Shown: positions 12,862 through 21,794, counted from the stretch's first letter. The stretch: 64,000 nucleotides of DNA from Spongisporangium articulatum (GCF_044465595.1 NZ_JBITLV010000002.1:496001-560000); one strand, 5' to 3'. Notes: a model not told the origin generated them from the letters alone. A program made the numbers and translations.

Positions 12862-13995
12862 GTGAGCGACTACTACGAGGTGCTCGGGGTCTCGCGCGAT
12901 GCGAGTTCCGAGGAGATCAAGAAGGCCTACCGCAAGCTGGCCCGCAAGCTGCACCCCGACGTCAACCCCGACGACCCGGGCGCGGAGGAGCGGTTCAAGG
13001 AGGTCGGCCGGGCCTACGAGGTGCTGTCCAGCCCCGAACGGCGGGCCCAGTACGACGCGGGCGGCGACGGCGGTCTGAACGGCGGCTTCGGCGGCAGCGG
13101 GGCCGGGTTCGGCTTCAGTGACATCTTCGAGACGTTCTTCGGCGGCGCCGGCGCCGCGGGGGGCGGGCGGGGCCCGATGCCGCGGCAACGGCGTGGGCAG
13201 GACGCGATGATCCGGGTCCAGATCGACCTCTCCGAGGCGGTCTTCGGCGGCGCCAAGGAACTGAACTTCGACTCCGCCGTGGTCTGCTCGGTGTGCGGCG
13301 GCAGCTGCTGCCAGCCCGGCACCTCGCCCAAGGTGTGCGACGTGTGCGGCGGCCGGGGTCAGGTCCAGCGGATCGCCCGGTCGTTCCTCGGCCAGGTCAT
13401 GACCACGCAGGCGTGCGTCGCCTGCCAGGGCTACGGCACCGTGATCCCCAGCCCGTGCCTGGAGTGCTCGGGCGACGGGCGTGTGCGCAGCACCCGGTCG
13501 CTGAACATCAAGATCCCGGCGGGCGTCGACACGGGCACCCGCATCCAGCTGTCCGGGGAGAGCGAGGTCGGCCCCGGCGGCGGGCCCGCCGGCGACCTGT
13601 ACGTCGAGATCCAGCTGAAGCCGCACGAGGTGTTCGAGCGGCGCGGCGACGATCTGCACTGCACGGTCGAGCTGCCCATGACCGCGGCCGCGCTCGGCAC
13701 CACCATCGTGCTCGAAACCCTCGACGGGCCGCAGGAACTCGACGTCAAGGCCGGGTCGCAGGGGGGCGAGACGAGCACCATGCGCTCGCTCGGCGTGACC
13801 CACCTGCGCGGCACCGGGCGCGGTGACCTGTTCGTGCACCTGTCAGTGCAGACCCCGACCAAGCTGGACGACGAGCAGAAGGCCCTGCTGCGCCAGCTCG
13901 CCGCCCTGCGCGGCGAGGAACGTCCGGAGGGCCGTCTGACCCCGGCCCAGCAGGGTGTCTTCTCCAAGCTGCGCGACCGGTTCGCGGGGCGTTGA
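12862..13995 (+). CDS. dnaJ2: chaperone protein DnaJ (DnaJ2 type)
   Basis: This 377-residue co-chaperone stimulates DnaK ATPase and holds unfolded proteins. The J domain occupies residues 1-68 with HPD at 31-33. A Gly/Phe-rich linker follows, then four zinc-binding repeats (CSVC, CDVC, CVAC, CLEC) and the substrate-binding C-terminal domains. The first repeat reads CSVCGGSCC instead of the usual CxxCxGxG, a small deviation. The gene starts with GTG and follows hrcA, as is usual for the second dnaJ of actinobacteria. It overlaps rsmE by four bases. Confidence 0.96.
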   Translation: MSDYYEVLGVSRDASSEEIKKAYRKLARKLHPDVNPDDPGAEERFKEVGRAYEVLSSPERRAQYDAGGDGGLNGGFGGSGAGFGFSDIFETFFGGAGAAGGGRGPMPRQRRGQDAMIRVQIDLSEAVFGGAKELNFDSAVVCSVCGGSCCQPGTSPKVCDVCGGRGQVQRIARSFLGQVMTTQACVACQGYGTVIPSPCLECSGDGRVRSTRSLNIKIPAGVDTGTRIQLSGESEVGPGGGPAGDLYVEIQLKPHEVFERRGDDLHCTVELPMTAAALGTTIVLETLDGPQELDVKAGSQGGETSTMRSLGVTHLRGTGRGDLFVHLSVQTPTKLDDEQKALLRQLAALRGEERPEGRLTPAQQGVFSKLRDRFAGR

Positions 13996-14738
13996 GTCTC
14001 GCCCGTTTCCTCGTCGAGCCGGGCGCGTTGGCCGGGCTCGGCCCGCGCTCGCCGTTCGTGCTGGACGGCGACGAGGGCCGGCACGCCGCCGCGGTCCGGC
14101 GGGTCCGGGCGGGCGAGACCGTGGACCTGGCCGACGGCGCCGGGACGGTCGCCCGGTGCACGGTGGTGGCCGCGGCCCGGGCCTCGCTCGACCTGCTGGT
14201 GGACGACGTGAGCTCGGTCCCGCGGGCGGCCGTGCGGTTCGGGCTGGTGCAGGCCCTGGCCAAGGGCGGCCGCGACGAGCAGGCGGTGGAGACCGCGACC
14301 GAGGTCGGGGTGGACGCGGTCGTGCCGTGGCAGGCCGGGCGCAGCGTGTCCCGTTGGGAGGGCGAGAAGCTCGCCAAGGGCCGGGCCCGCTGGCAGGCCA
14401 CCGCCCGCGAGGCGGCCAAGCAGTCGCGCCGCGCGTGGGTGCCGCTCGTCGAGGAGCCGCTGACGACGTCCGGGCTGTGCGCGCGGCTGGCGGTCGCCGA
14501 CGTCGCCCTCGTACTGCACGAGGAGGCCACGGAAAGCCTGGTCTCCGTGGACCTTCCGGTGTCCGGAGAGGTTCTGGTGCTCGTCGGCCCCGAGGGCGGC
14601 ATCGGGGCCGACGAGCTCGATCAGCTGCGTGCGGCGGGCGCGCGACCGGTCCGGCTGGGCGCGGAGGTGCTGCGGACGTCGTCCGCCGGGCCGGTCGCGC
14701 TGGCCTGGCTCTCGGCGGCGACCGGCCGCTGGGCCTGA
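13992..14738 (+). CDS. rsmE: 16S rRNA (uracil-1498-N3)-methyltransferase
   Basis: RsmE methylates N3 of U1498 in 16S rRNA. The 248-residue protein begins SLARFLVEPGALAG, has the N-terminal PUA-like segment HAAAVRRVRAGE, and the SPOUT methyltransferase knot with LVGPEGGIGADELDQL and LGAEVLRTSSAGPVAL, which bind S-adenosylmethionine. It starts with a TTG that overlaps the dnaJ2 stop (TTGA), a rare start codon fixed by the overlap and the family N-terminus. Conserved third gene of the hrcA operon. Confidence 0.93.
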   Translation: MSLARFLVEPGALAGLGPRSPFVLDGDEGRHAAAVRRVRAGETVDLADGAGTVARCTVVAAARASLDLLVDDVSSVPRAAVRFGLVQALAKGGRDEQAVETATEVGVDAVVPWQAGRSVSRWEGEKLAKGRARWQATAREAAKQSRRAWVPLVEEPLTTSGLCARLAVADVALVLHEEATESLVSVDLPVSGEVLVLVGPEGGIGADELDQLRAAGARPVRLGAEVLRTSSAGPVALAWLSAATGRWA

Positions 14739-14793
14739 CCGATGCGCCGCCGTGGGCCCGGTGTCACACAGTGCTCACCAGGCGGGCGCGCTG

Positions 14794-15366
14794 TCACACC
14801 GTGACCGCCGTGCGGGGGCTGGTCGTCCCGACCTGAACGCTGCGGCCCAGCTCCAGGCACGCGACGACCAGGACGACGTTCACGGCCACGGCCAGCCATG
14901 CGACGTTGGCGATGTGGGCCACGGGCCAGGCGATCCCGGCGACCACCAGAAGGGCTCGCGCCCACGGCGGGGCCACGCGCCGCAGGGCCCACGCGGCGAG
15001 CAGGAACGTCGCCGGGAAGGCCAGGCCCCACGGCTTGATCAGGTTCGCGGCGCCGGTGGCGTCGACCAGGTCGGTGTCGCCCAGCGAGACGTGGATGGTG
15101 TTGAACCCGTACGCCACGTTGCCGGCCGCGCCGACGGTGCCCACGGCCAGGAGAAGGGCGGCGGCCCGGTCGTCGTCGGACCAGGTGACGAACCGCAGCA
15201 GCACGAGCGCGTAGGCGGTGGCGGCGACGACGTGCACGGCACCGGCGGTGGCGTCGTCCCAGCCGCGCAGGGCGTACAGGACGTCGGTGAGCAGGTAGGC
15301 GAGCGGCGCGATCACGAGGAACGCGTTCAGCAGGCGATCGATCGGGGAACCCGGGTCTGTGGTCAT
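14794..15366 (-). CDS. multi-pass membrane protein, function unknown
   Basis: I do not recognise this 190-residue protein. It has about six hydrophobic segments, for example LLNAFLVIAPLAYLLTDVLYAL near the N-terminus, a loop with FVTWSDDDRAAA, a conserved-looking stretch GNVAYGFNTIHVSLGDTDLVDATGAANLIKPW, and two final membrane helices. No catalytic motif is visible. On the minus strand CATCGT ends seven bases before the ATG, which could be a leaderless -10. It is convergent with rsmE and divergent from the histidine kinase gene, so it might be linked to that two-component system, but nothing proves this. Confidence 0.65.
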   Translation of the reverse strand: MTTDPGSPIDRLLNAFLVIAPLAYLLTDVLYALRGWDDATAGAVHVVAATAYALVLLRFVTWSDDDRAAALLLAVGTVGAAGNVAYGFNTIHVSLGDTDLVDATGAANLIKPWGLAFPATFLLAAWALRRVAPPWARALLVVAGIAWPVAHIANVAWLAVAVNVVLVVACLELGRSVQVGTTSPRTAVTV

Positions 15367-15463
15367 GCCGTCGACGATGACGGCGGGGGCCGGGTCGGGG
15401 CATCGGGGCGGCCCCGCGAGAACCCGCAGGGTTAACCCTGATCCGCCGGGCGCCGGGGGCTGT

Positions 15464-15469
15464 CACCAT
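15464..15469 (+). promoter_or_regulatory. -10-like box CACCAT before the histidine kinase gene
   Basis: CACCAT ends six bases before the GTG start, compatible with a leaderless transcript; weaker than the other examples because it does not begin with TA. Confidence 0.3.
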
Positions 15470-15475
15470 CGGTCC

Positions 15476-17449
15476 GTGCCCACCCGCCTGCTACCGGTCG
15501 CGACCGGTCTCGCCGTCGCGGCGCTCGTCGTGGGCGGGTTCGCGCTGGGCCTGCACGTCGGCAACCTGCACAACGGGCTGATCGCCGCGTCGTTCACGGC
15601 GGTCGGGCTGTACGTCGTCCAGCAACGGCCCGGCAACCGGCAGGGCTGGTTGTTCGTCGCGACCGGCGCCGCGCACGCCGAGATGTTCGCCGCCCGGCAG
15701 TACGCGCTGCACGGTCAGCCCTCCGGGGGGCCGCTGCCGGGTGCGTCCTGGGTGGGCTGGTTGGGCGCGTGGCCGCTGCCGCTGCTCATCGCGCTGATCG
15801 GGGTCACCGTGATGAGCTTCCCGACCGGCCGGCTGCCCTCACCCCGCTGGCGGCCGGCCGTGGCCCTGATGGTCGTCGTGGCCGGTGCGCTCTCGCTGGC
15901 GGTCGCGCTCTGGCCGGTCGAGTACACGACGGCCTCGGCCGTCGTGCCGCACCCGCTGCACCTGCCCGGTGCCCGGGCGGCCGCCCACCTCTACCCGGCC
16001 GGGCGCAACCTCGGCTACCTCCTGCTGCAGCTGGTCCCGGTCGCGGCGCTGCTCGTGCGGTTGCGCCGGGCCCGGGACGACGAGGCCCGCCAGCTGCGCT
16101 GGTTCGTCTACGCCGTGGCCGTGAGCGCCGCCGTGATGGTGGCCGGGCTCGTGCTGGTGGACAGCCCGCTGCCCGGAGTCCTGAGCGTCCCCCTGGTGGC
16201 GGTCGCCGCCGGCGCCGCGATCCTGAAGTACCGGCTCTACGACATCGACCCGGTGATCAACAAGACGTTGGTGTTCGGGGCCATGGCGGCCGTCGTGACC
16301 CTCGGCTACGCGGCGGTCGTGACCGGCATCGGCAGCCTCGTCGACGGCTCCGGCACCGCACTGTCCCTGCTCGCGACGGCGCTCGTGGCGGTCGCGTTCG
16401 AACCGATGCGCCGACGCGTGCAACGGGTGGCCGACCGCATCGTCTACGGCCACCGAGCCACCCCGTACGAGGCGCTCGCCCGGCTCTCGGCGCAGCTGTC
16501 CTCGCAGATCAGCAGTCCGACCGGCGGGTTGCTCGACGGCATGTGCGCCGCGGTCGCCGACGGCACCGGGGCTCGTCGGGTGGTGTTGTGGACGGGCACG
16601 AGCGACGAGCTGCGGGCCGAGTCGGCCTGGCCGTCGGGCGGCGAGTTGCCCCACGGCCCGATGACTCTCGCGGCCGTCGAGAAGTCCCAGGACAGCTCGA
16701 CGACGGTCCCGGTGCTGCACGACGGGCGGTTCCGCGGTGCGCTGGCGGTGACCAAGGCGTCGGGTGAGGCGCTGAGCGCGGTCGAGCGCCGGCTGCTCGC
16801 CGACCTGGCTGCGCAGGCCGGGCTGATCCTCGAGCTGCGGGCCGGTGCCCAGCGCCTGGTCGCGGCCGGGGACGCCGCGCGCCGCCGGCTCGAGCGCGAC
16901 CTGCACGACGGCGCCCAGCAGCGGCTCGTGATGGTGGCGATGGAGCTGGGCATCCTGGTCGACCAGGCCGCCGAGACCGGGGACGCGGAACTGGCCGCCC
17001 GGGCCGAGGGCGCCCGGGCGCACCTGCTGCAGGCCACCGCCGAACTGCGCCGCCTGGCCCAGGGCCTGCACCCGGCGGTCCTCACCCAGGACGGGCTCGA
17101 GGCGGCGATCGGCAACCTGGCCGACCGCTCGGGTGTGCCCGTGCGGCTGGACCTCTCGGTGGGCCGGCGGCTGGCCCCGGAGATCGAGGCGTGCGCCTAC
17201 TTCATGATCAGCGAGGCGCTGACCAACGCCGTGAAGCACGCCGGCGCCGGGCACGTCTCGGTGCGGGCGGCGCTGTCGGGCGACGGGCTGCTGGTCGACG
17301 TGTCGGACGACGGGCGCGGCGGGGCGAGCGTGCGCCCGGGCAGCGGGCTGGAGGGGCTGGCCGACCGGCTGGCCACTCTCGGCGCCCGGCTGGCCGTGGA
17401 CAGCGGGCCGTCGGGGACGCGGTTGGCGACGGTGATCCCGTGCGGGTGA
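15476..17449 (+). CDS. membrane sensor histidine kinase, NarL/DesK class
   Basis: This 657-residue sensor kinase has an N-terminal block of about eight membrane helices (residues 1-300), a GAF-like region (about 325-440), a HisKA_3 dimerisation segment with the phospho-acceptor His477 in RDLHDGAQQRL, and a HATPase domain with the N-box ISEALTNAVKHA near residue 578 and G-boxes DVSDDGRGG and SGLEGLADRLATLGA. It phosphorylates the response regulator encoded next, whose start lies inside this gene. The signal is unknown; the sensor is probably intramembrane because no large extracellular domain is seen. GTG start chosen from a candidate -10 six bases upstream. Confidence 0.88.
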   Translation: MPTRLLPVATGLAVAALVVGGFALGLHVGNLHNGLIAASFTAVGLYVVQQRPGNRQGWLFVATGAAHAEMFAARQYALHGQPSGGPLPGASWVGWLGAWPLPLLIALIGVTVMSFPTGRLPSPRWRPAVALMVVVAGALSLAVALWPVEYTTASAVVPHPLHLPGARAAAHLYPAGRNLGYLLLQLVPVAALLVRLRRARDDEARQLRWFVYAVAVSAAVMVAGLVLVDSPLPGVLSVPLVAVAAGAAILKYRLYDIDPVINKTLVFGAMAAVVTLGYAAVVTGIGSLVDGSGTALSLLATALVAVAFEPMRRRVQRVADRIVYGHRATPYEALARLSAQLSSQISSPTGGLLDGMCAAVADGTGARRVVLWTGTSDELRAESAWPSGGELPHGPMTLAAVEKSQDSSTTVPVLHDGRFRGALAVTKASGEALSAVERRLLADLAAQAGLILELRAGAQRLVAAGDAARRRLERDLHDGAQQRLVMVAMELGILVDQAAETGDAELAARAEGARAHLLQATAELRRLAQGLHPAVLTQDGLEAAIGNLADRSGVPVRLDLSVGRRLAPEIEACAYFMISEALTNAVKHAGAGHVSVRAALSGDGLLVDVSDDGRGGASVRPGSGLEGLADRLATLGARLAVDSGPSGTRLATVIPCG

Positions 17450-18084
17450 TGCTGGCCGACGACGGCGTGCTGTTCCGGGAGGGGCTGGCCCGGATCCTGC
17501 CCGACATCGGGTTCGAGGTCACCGGGCAGGCGGGGGACGGCGCTGCGCTGGTGGAGTTGGCGCGGGCCGACCCGCCCGACGTGTGCGTGATCGACCTGCG
17601 GATGCCGCCCGGGTTCGCCGCGGAGGGTCTGGAGGCGGCGGCGGCCATCCGGTCCGTCGCACCGCACGTCGGGCTGATGCTGCTGTCCCAGTACGTCGAG
17701 GCCCACCATGCGCTGCGGCTGATGGAGGAGTTCGACGGCGGGGTCGGCTACCTGTTGAAGGACCGGGTCTCCGAGCTGAACTCGTTCGCGGCCGACCTGC
17801 GGGCGGTGGCCGCCGGGCGCACCGTGATCGACCCGGAGCTGGTCGAGCGGCTGTTCGCGCGGCGTCGGGAGCGTGACCCGCTGGAGTCGCTGACCGAGCG
17901 GGAACGGGCCGTGCTGGCGCTGATGGCTCAGGGGCTGACCAACGCCGCCGTGGCCGGTGAGCTGCACCTGGCCGTGAAGACGGTCGAGGCCCACGTCCGG
18001 TCGATCTTCACCAAGTTCGACCTGGCCCCCGACGACCGCGAGCACCGCCGCGTCCTCGCCGTGCTCACCTTCCTGCGCGCCTGA
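17440..18084 (+). CDS. response regulator, NarL/LuxR family
   Basis: This 214-residue regulator has a receiver domain (begins VRVMLADDGVLFREGLARIL) with the phospho-acceptor Asp52 in VIDLRMPPG and the conserved lysine in YLLKDRVSE. A LuxR-type helix-turn-helix follows at about residues 150-214 (LTERERAVLALMAQGLTNAAVAGELHLAVKTVEAHV in pieces). It overlaps the kinase gene by 10 bases and forms a cognate pair with it. GTG/GTG/ATG alternatives exist within the first four codons. Its 3' end overlaps the convergent DUF5701 gene by 20 bases. Confidence 0.9.
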   Translation: MRVMLADDGVLFREGLARILPDIGFEVTGQAGDGAALVELARADPPDVCVIDLRMPPGFAAEGLEAAAAIRSVAPHVGLMLLSQYVEAHHALRLMEEFDGGVGYLLKDRVSELNSFAADLRAVAAGRTVIDPELVERLFARRRERDPLESLTERERAVLALMAQGLTNAAVAGELHLAVKTVEAHVRSIFTKFDLAPDDREHRRVLAVLTFLRA

Positions 18085-18559
18085 CCCGCCCGCCGGCCGA
18101 CGCGGTGCCCAGCCAGCTGTGCGGGTTGCCCTCCCAGCACCAGCCCAGCTTGGGTGCGCCCTGCGAGATCCACAGCGCGGGAACCCGTTTGGCGCCGCGA
18201 GAGTCCGTGCGCCGCGACCCGGCCAGCATGAAGCAGTGGTTCTTGACCAGGAGCTCCGGGTGGGTGGCGACCAGCGCGATGCCCTCGTGGATCGTCAGGG
18301 GCGTGCGGCCACGGCCCCGGATGGTCTCGACCGCCTCTCCGGGCGGGACGCCGAGGAACTCGTCGCCGCGCTCGACGTCGAGCAGCCGGTAGGGGCCGTC
18401 GGGCACGTCGAGCTCGGGCAGCGGGCGGTAGGGGGCGAGACCCTCCTCGCCGTGATTGGGGTCGAGAATGCCCGGCCTGGTGCTGTTCTCGAGGTGCAAC
18501 AGCGGCACCAGGGCCGCGGGGTCGACGGTCGGGTCCACGAGCACGTCCAGAGAATTCAC
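18065..18559 (-). CDS. DUF5701 family protein, possibly N-terminally short
   Basis: The 164-residue product ends with the strongly conserved stretch RVPALWISQGAPKLGWCWEGNPHSWLG, which I recognise as DUF5701, an actinobacterial family of unknown function. Earlier segments LDVPDGPYRLLDVERG and RTPLTIHEGIALVATHPELL also fit. From memory the family normally carries about 40-50 more N-terminal residues; the sequence upstream of this GTG does not encode them in any frame I could read, and no ribosome site or -10 box is clear, so this may be a 5'-truncated gene. Convergent with, and overlapping, the response regulator gene. Confidence 0.65.
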   Translation of the reverse strand: MNSLDVLVDPTVDPAALVPLLHLENSTRPGILDPNHGEEGLAPYRPLPELDVPDGPYRLLDVERGDEFLGVPPGEAVETIRGRGRTPLTIHEGIALVATHPELLVKNHCFMLAGSRRTDSRGAKRVPALWISQGAPKLGWCWEGNPHSWLGTASAGGRVRRAGR

Positions 18560-18639
18560 GCCCCGGTCAACGCGCGCGGCACGGGGCGGAGTTCCTCGAC
18601 GCCCACTTTGCGCAGGATCACGCCCGATCGGCTGCATGA

Positions 18640-18645
18640 CACAAT
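18640..18645 (+). promoter_or_regulatory. -10 box CACAAT, leaderless promoter of the LuxR-ATPase gene
   Basis: CACAAT ends six bases before the GTG at 18652; no ribosome binding site could fit in the gap, so the transcript is probably leaderless. Confidence 0.4.
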
Positions 18646-18651
18646 CGGGGG

Positions 18652-21465
18652 GTGGACGCCGAGGTGTCGGCGCGGGAGGCCGAGGTTCTCGCTGCGCTGG
18701 GGGAGCGACTGACCAACGCCGAGATCGCCGCGAAGCTCTTCATCTCCGTGCGCACGGTCGAGAGTCACGTCTCCGCGCTGCTGCGCAAGTTCGGCGTCGC
18801 CGACCGGCGGGCCCTGGCCGCCGTCGCCGTCGGGCTGGAGACCCGCGGGCCGGACGGCCCCACGGGCCTGTCGGCCCGGCTGCCGGTCCCGCTGACCCCG
18901 TTCGTCGGCCGCGGCGCCGAGCGCACCGAGCTCACCGGCTCCCTCATGGAACACCGGCTCGTCACCGCCGTCGGGCCGGGGGGCATCGGCAAGACCCGGC
19001 TGGCGCTCGCGGTGGCCGGGGACGTCTGCGACCTGGTCGAGGACGGCGTGGTCTACGTCGATCTGGTGCCCGTCACCGACCCGGACATGATCCCCGCGGC
19101 GATCCGGGATGCAGCCGGTGTCGGCGAGCAGCAGGCCCGCTCGGCGGAGGAGACCGTCACCGACTGGCTGCGCGACCGGCAGGTCCTGCTCGTCCTGGAC
19201 AACTGCGAGCACCTGCTGGACGGCGTGGCCGCGCTGGTCGAGCGGCTGCTGGGCGCCTGCCCGGCGCTGCGCGTCCTGGCCACCAGCCGGGCCCGGCTGA
19301 TGGTCCCGTTCGAGACCGTGTTCCTCGTTCCCGGGCTCTCCACGACGGTCGGGGACGACGGGCGCTCGGAGGCGCTCGCCCTCTTCCTCGGGCGGGCCTC
19401 GGCCGCCGGGGCCCCGCTCGAGCAGGGCGAGCTCGTCCGGCTCGCCGAGATCTGCCGGCGGCTGGACGGGATGGCGCTGGCCATCGAACTGGCCGCCGCC
19501 CGGCTACCGTCGCTCGGGGTGGACGGGCTCGAGGTGGGCCTGTCCGACCAGGTCGGCATCCTGACCGGGGGCCGGCGCGCGGACGAGCGGCACCGTTCCC
19601 TGGAGGCCGCCCTCGACTGGAGCCACGACCTGCTCACCGAGCCGGAACGGGCCGTCCTGCGCCGGGTCTCGGTGTTCGCGTCACCGTTCACCGCGGCCGC
19701 TGCCGAGGAACTCATCGGCGGTTGGGGTCCGGTCGGGCGCGGCCGGGTGGCAGGCATCTTGGCCGACCTCGCCGAGCAGAGCCTGCTGATCCCCACCGCT
19801 GCCCGCGGCGGGATCCGCTACCGGGCGTTGGAAACCATCCGGCAGTACGGAGCGATGCGCCTGGCCGAGGCCGACGAGTCGTCGGAACTGGCCGGGCGGC
19901 ATCTCGACTGGTGCCTGCGCCGGCTGGGCGTCCTGGCCGGCGGCGCCACCGACGACCCCGACTGGCGGGCCCGCGTCGACGAGGTCTGCGACGAGTGCCG
20001 GGCCGCCGTCACGACGGCGGTCGAACGCGGCGCTACCGGCGCCGGGTACGAATTGGCGGGCCTGCTCGCGGAGGTCAGTTACACGCGGGGCCGGCCGGGG
20101 GAGGCGCAACGCCGGTACGAGCAGGCCGCCGCGCTCGCCCCCGACGACACCTCCGCCGCACACGCACTCAGCCTCGCCGCCGGGGCCGCCGAGGCCCGCC
20201 ACTTCGGCAACGAGGCGTTGCGGCTGCGCCGCATCGCCGCCGACCGGGCCCTGGCGGCCGGCGACCGACCCCGGGCCGCGACCGAACTGGCCCGGGCGGG
20301 CGAGCTGATCAATCGGGGTCCGGGACTGATGGCCACGGCACCGCCGCCCGGTCTGGCCGAGGCGTTGGTCGCCGAGGCCCGCCCGCTGGCGGTGGGCGAC
20401 CCACGGGCCGAGTCGCGCCTGGCCACCGCCGAATCGCTGCTCAGCGAGGTGCAGCCCGACGACTTCCGGCGCCTGGTCGAGAAGGGGCTGGCGATGGCGC
20501 GCCAGCTGGGCGACCCGCTGGCCGAGAGTGCCGCGCTCGACCAGGTGACCGCCATCCAGCTCGGCGATGGCCGGCTGGACGACGCGCTGGGCAGCGCGCT
20601 GCACCGCACCGAGATCGTCGCCTCGTTGATCACCCGTGTCGACGCCGCCCTGGAGGTGTTCGACGCCCACGGCATGGCGGCCGACTGCGCCGTCGCGGTC
20701 GGCGACCTCCGCCTGGCCCACACGCTCGGCAACCGCATCCGGGCGCTGCCGTTCAACCGCGAGGAGGCGCACCTCGGGGTCAACCGCCTGATGCTCGTGG
20801 CCATGTTCGCCGGTGACTGGGACGAGACCCTGGCGCTGGGGGACCTGTTCCGCGAGTCCTGGGTGCGTGTCGGCCGGCCCCGCGCCGGGAACCTGAGCCG
20901 CGGGGCGTCGGCTGCGCTGACCGTGGCCGGGTTGCGCGGCGACGCGGCGGCGGTCGAGCGGTGGCGGGAGGTCGTCGAGGCGATCGCCGTGCCCGAGACC
21001 GTCGAGGACCGCTGCGGCCGGCCGACGTACTACTTCTTCGAGTCCCTGGTCGAGCTGCACCTCGGCCGGGCCGCCGCCGCTTTCGAACGACTGGAGATGC
21101 GGCCGCAGGACTTCCCGCCCGGCTGGTTCACGGGCCTCTGGATGCCCTGGTACGCGACCTCGTGGGTGGAGGCGGCCGTGCTGGTGGGAGCCGCCGAGGC
21201 CACCGGGCGCCTCGACGCGGCCCGGACGGCGGTGCGCGGCAACCCCGTCGCGGGGCTGCTCGTCGACCGGGCCCAGGCCCTGCACGACGGTGACGCGGCC
21301 GCGGTGCAACGGCTCCCGGAGATCGCGCTGCGTCTGGAGGAGGCGGGGTTCCGGTACCAGGCGGCGCGCACCCGGGTGATGGCGGGTGGCGAGCACCGCG
21401 AGCGGGGCGAGGCGGAGCTCGAGGGGCTCGGCGCCGTCCCGATGCCCTGGCCCGTGCACCACTGA
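18652..21465 (+). CDS. large ATPase transcription regulator with N-terminal LuxR domain
   Basis: This 937-residue protein starts with a LuxR-type helix-turn-helix (residues 3-62, EVSAREAEVLAALGERLTNAE onward). A STAND-type NTPase follows with Walker A GPGGIGKT at 108-115 and Walker B VLLVLDNCEHL near 180, then a C-terminal half of helical repeats resembling TPRs. It is the class of signal-integrating activators related to AfsR and LAL proteins, with the DNA-binding domain at the N-terminus instead of the usual C-terminus. The ligand and target are unknown; ATP-dependent oligomerisation is expected. A strong hairpin follows the stop at once. It stands alone as a transcription unit. Confidence 0.87.
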   Translation: MDAEVSAREAEVLAALGERLTNAEIAAKLFISVRTVESHVSALLRKFGVADRRALAAVAVGLETRGPDGPTGLSARLPVPLTPFVGRGAERTELTGSLMEHRLVTAVGPGGIGKTRLALAVAGDVCDLVEDGVVYVDLVPVTDPDMIPAAIRDAAGVGEQQARSAEETVTDWLRDRQVLLVLDNCEHLLDGVAALVERLLGACPALRVLATSRARLMVPFETVFLVPGLSTTVGDDGRSEALALFLGRASAAGAPLEQGELVRLAEICRRLDGMALAIELAAARLPSLGVDGLEVGLSDQVGILTGGRRADERHRSLEAALDWSHDLLTEPERAVLRRVSVFASPFTAAAAEELIGGWGPVGRGRVAGILADLAEQSLLIPTAARGGIRYRALETIRQYGAMRLAEADESSELAGRHLDWCLRRLGVLAGGATDDPDWRARVDEVCDECRAAVTTAVERGATGAGYELAGLLAEVSYTRGRPGEAQRRYEQAAALAPDDTSAAHALSLAAGAAEARHFGNEALRLRRIAADRALAAGDRPRAATELARAGELINRGPGLMATAPPPGLAEALVAEARPLAVGDPRAESRLATAESLLSEVQPDDFRRLVEKGLAMARQLGDPLAESAALDQVTAIQLGDGRLDDALGSALHRTEIVASLITRVDAALEVFDAHGMAADCAVAVGDLRLAHTLGNRIRALPFNREEAHLGVNRLMLVAMFAGDWDETLALGDLFRESWVRVGRPRAGNLSRGASAALTVAGLRGDAAAVERWREVVEAIAVPETVEDRCGRPTYYFFESLVELHLGRAAAAFERLEMRPQDFPPGWFTGLWMPWYATSWVEAAVLVGAAEATGRLDAARTAVRGNPVAGLLVDRAQALHDGDAAAVQRLPEIALRLEEAGFRYQAARTRVMAGGEHRERGEAELEGLGAVPMPWPVHH

Positions 21466-21468
21466 CCC

Positions 21469-21493
21469 GTGCTCCGTGGTCACCACGGAGCAC
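21469..21493 (+). terminator. hairpin terminator after the LuxR-ATPase gene
   Basis: GTGCTCCGTGGT and its exact complement are separated by one base, giving 12-base arms three bases after the stop codon. No T-tract follows. Confidence 0.65.
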
Positions 21494-21587
21494 ACAGATG
21501 GGTAGTGGTCACGGATGTGACCGAGGGGGCCGCGAGCGCAGGCTCGAGTCGTTCGAAACCGACCTCTCGATCCCCTCGGAGCCCGTC

Positions 21588-21794
21588 ATGTTGCACCACC
21601 ACAGCACCCACCAGGCGCTCGCCGCCGAGCGCACCCGGGACCTGCGGCACCGCGCCGACCAGGCGCGGCTCGTCCGTGAGGCGCGCCCCGGCCGGCCCCG
21701 TCGCGCGTCGCGTCGTCCCGTCACCGGGCGTCGGCTCGTGGCCGCGCTCGTCCGCTTCGCCACCTCCCTGAGCCCGGTGGGCCGGCCGGCCTGA
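21588..21794 (+). CDS. small basic protein, function unknown
   Basis: A 68-residue open frame beginning MLHHHSTHQALAAERTRDL, with CGGAG six to seven bases upstream. The N-terminus is His-rich, the middle is an Arg-rich amphipathic helix (RTRDLRHRADQARLVREA), and the tail ends in a short hydrophobic stretch LVAALVRFATSLSPVG. Small proteins with this HQALAAERTRDLR-like start occur in other actinobacteria in my recollection, so I believe it is real. An ATG 30 codons upstream is in frame but the added residues look non-coding. Function unknown; membrane or nucleic-acid association is only a guess. Confidence 0.55.
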   Translation: MLHHHSTHQALAAERTRDLRHRADQARLVREARPGRPRRASRRPVTGRRLVAALVRFATSLSPVGRPA

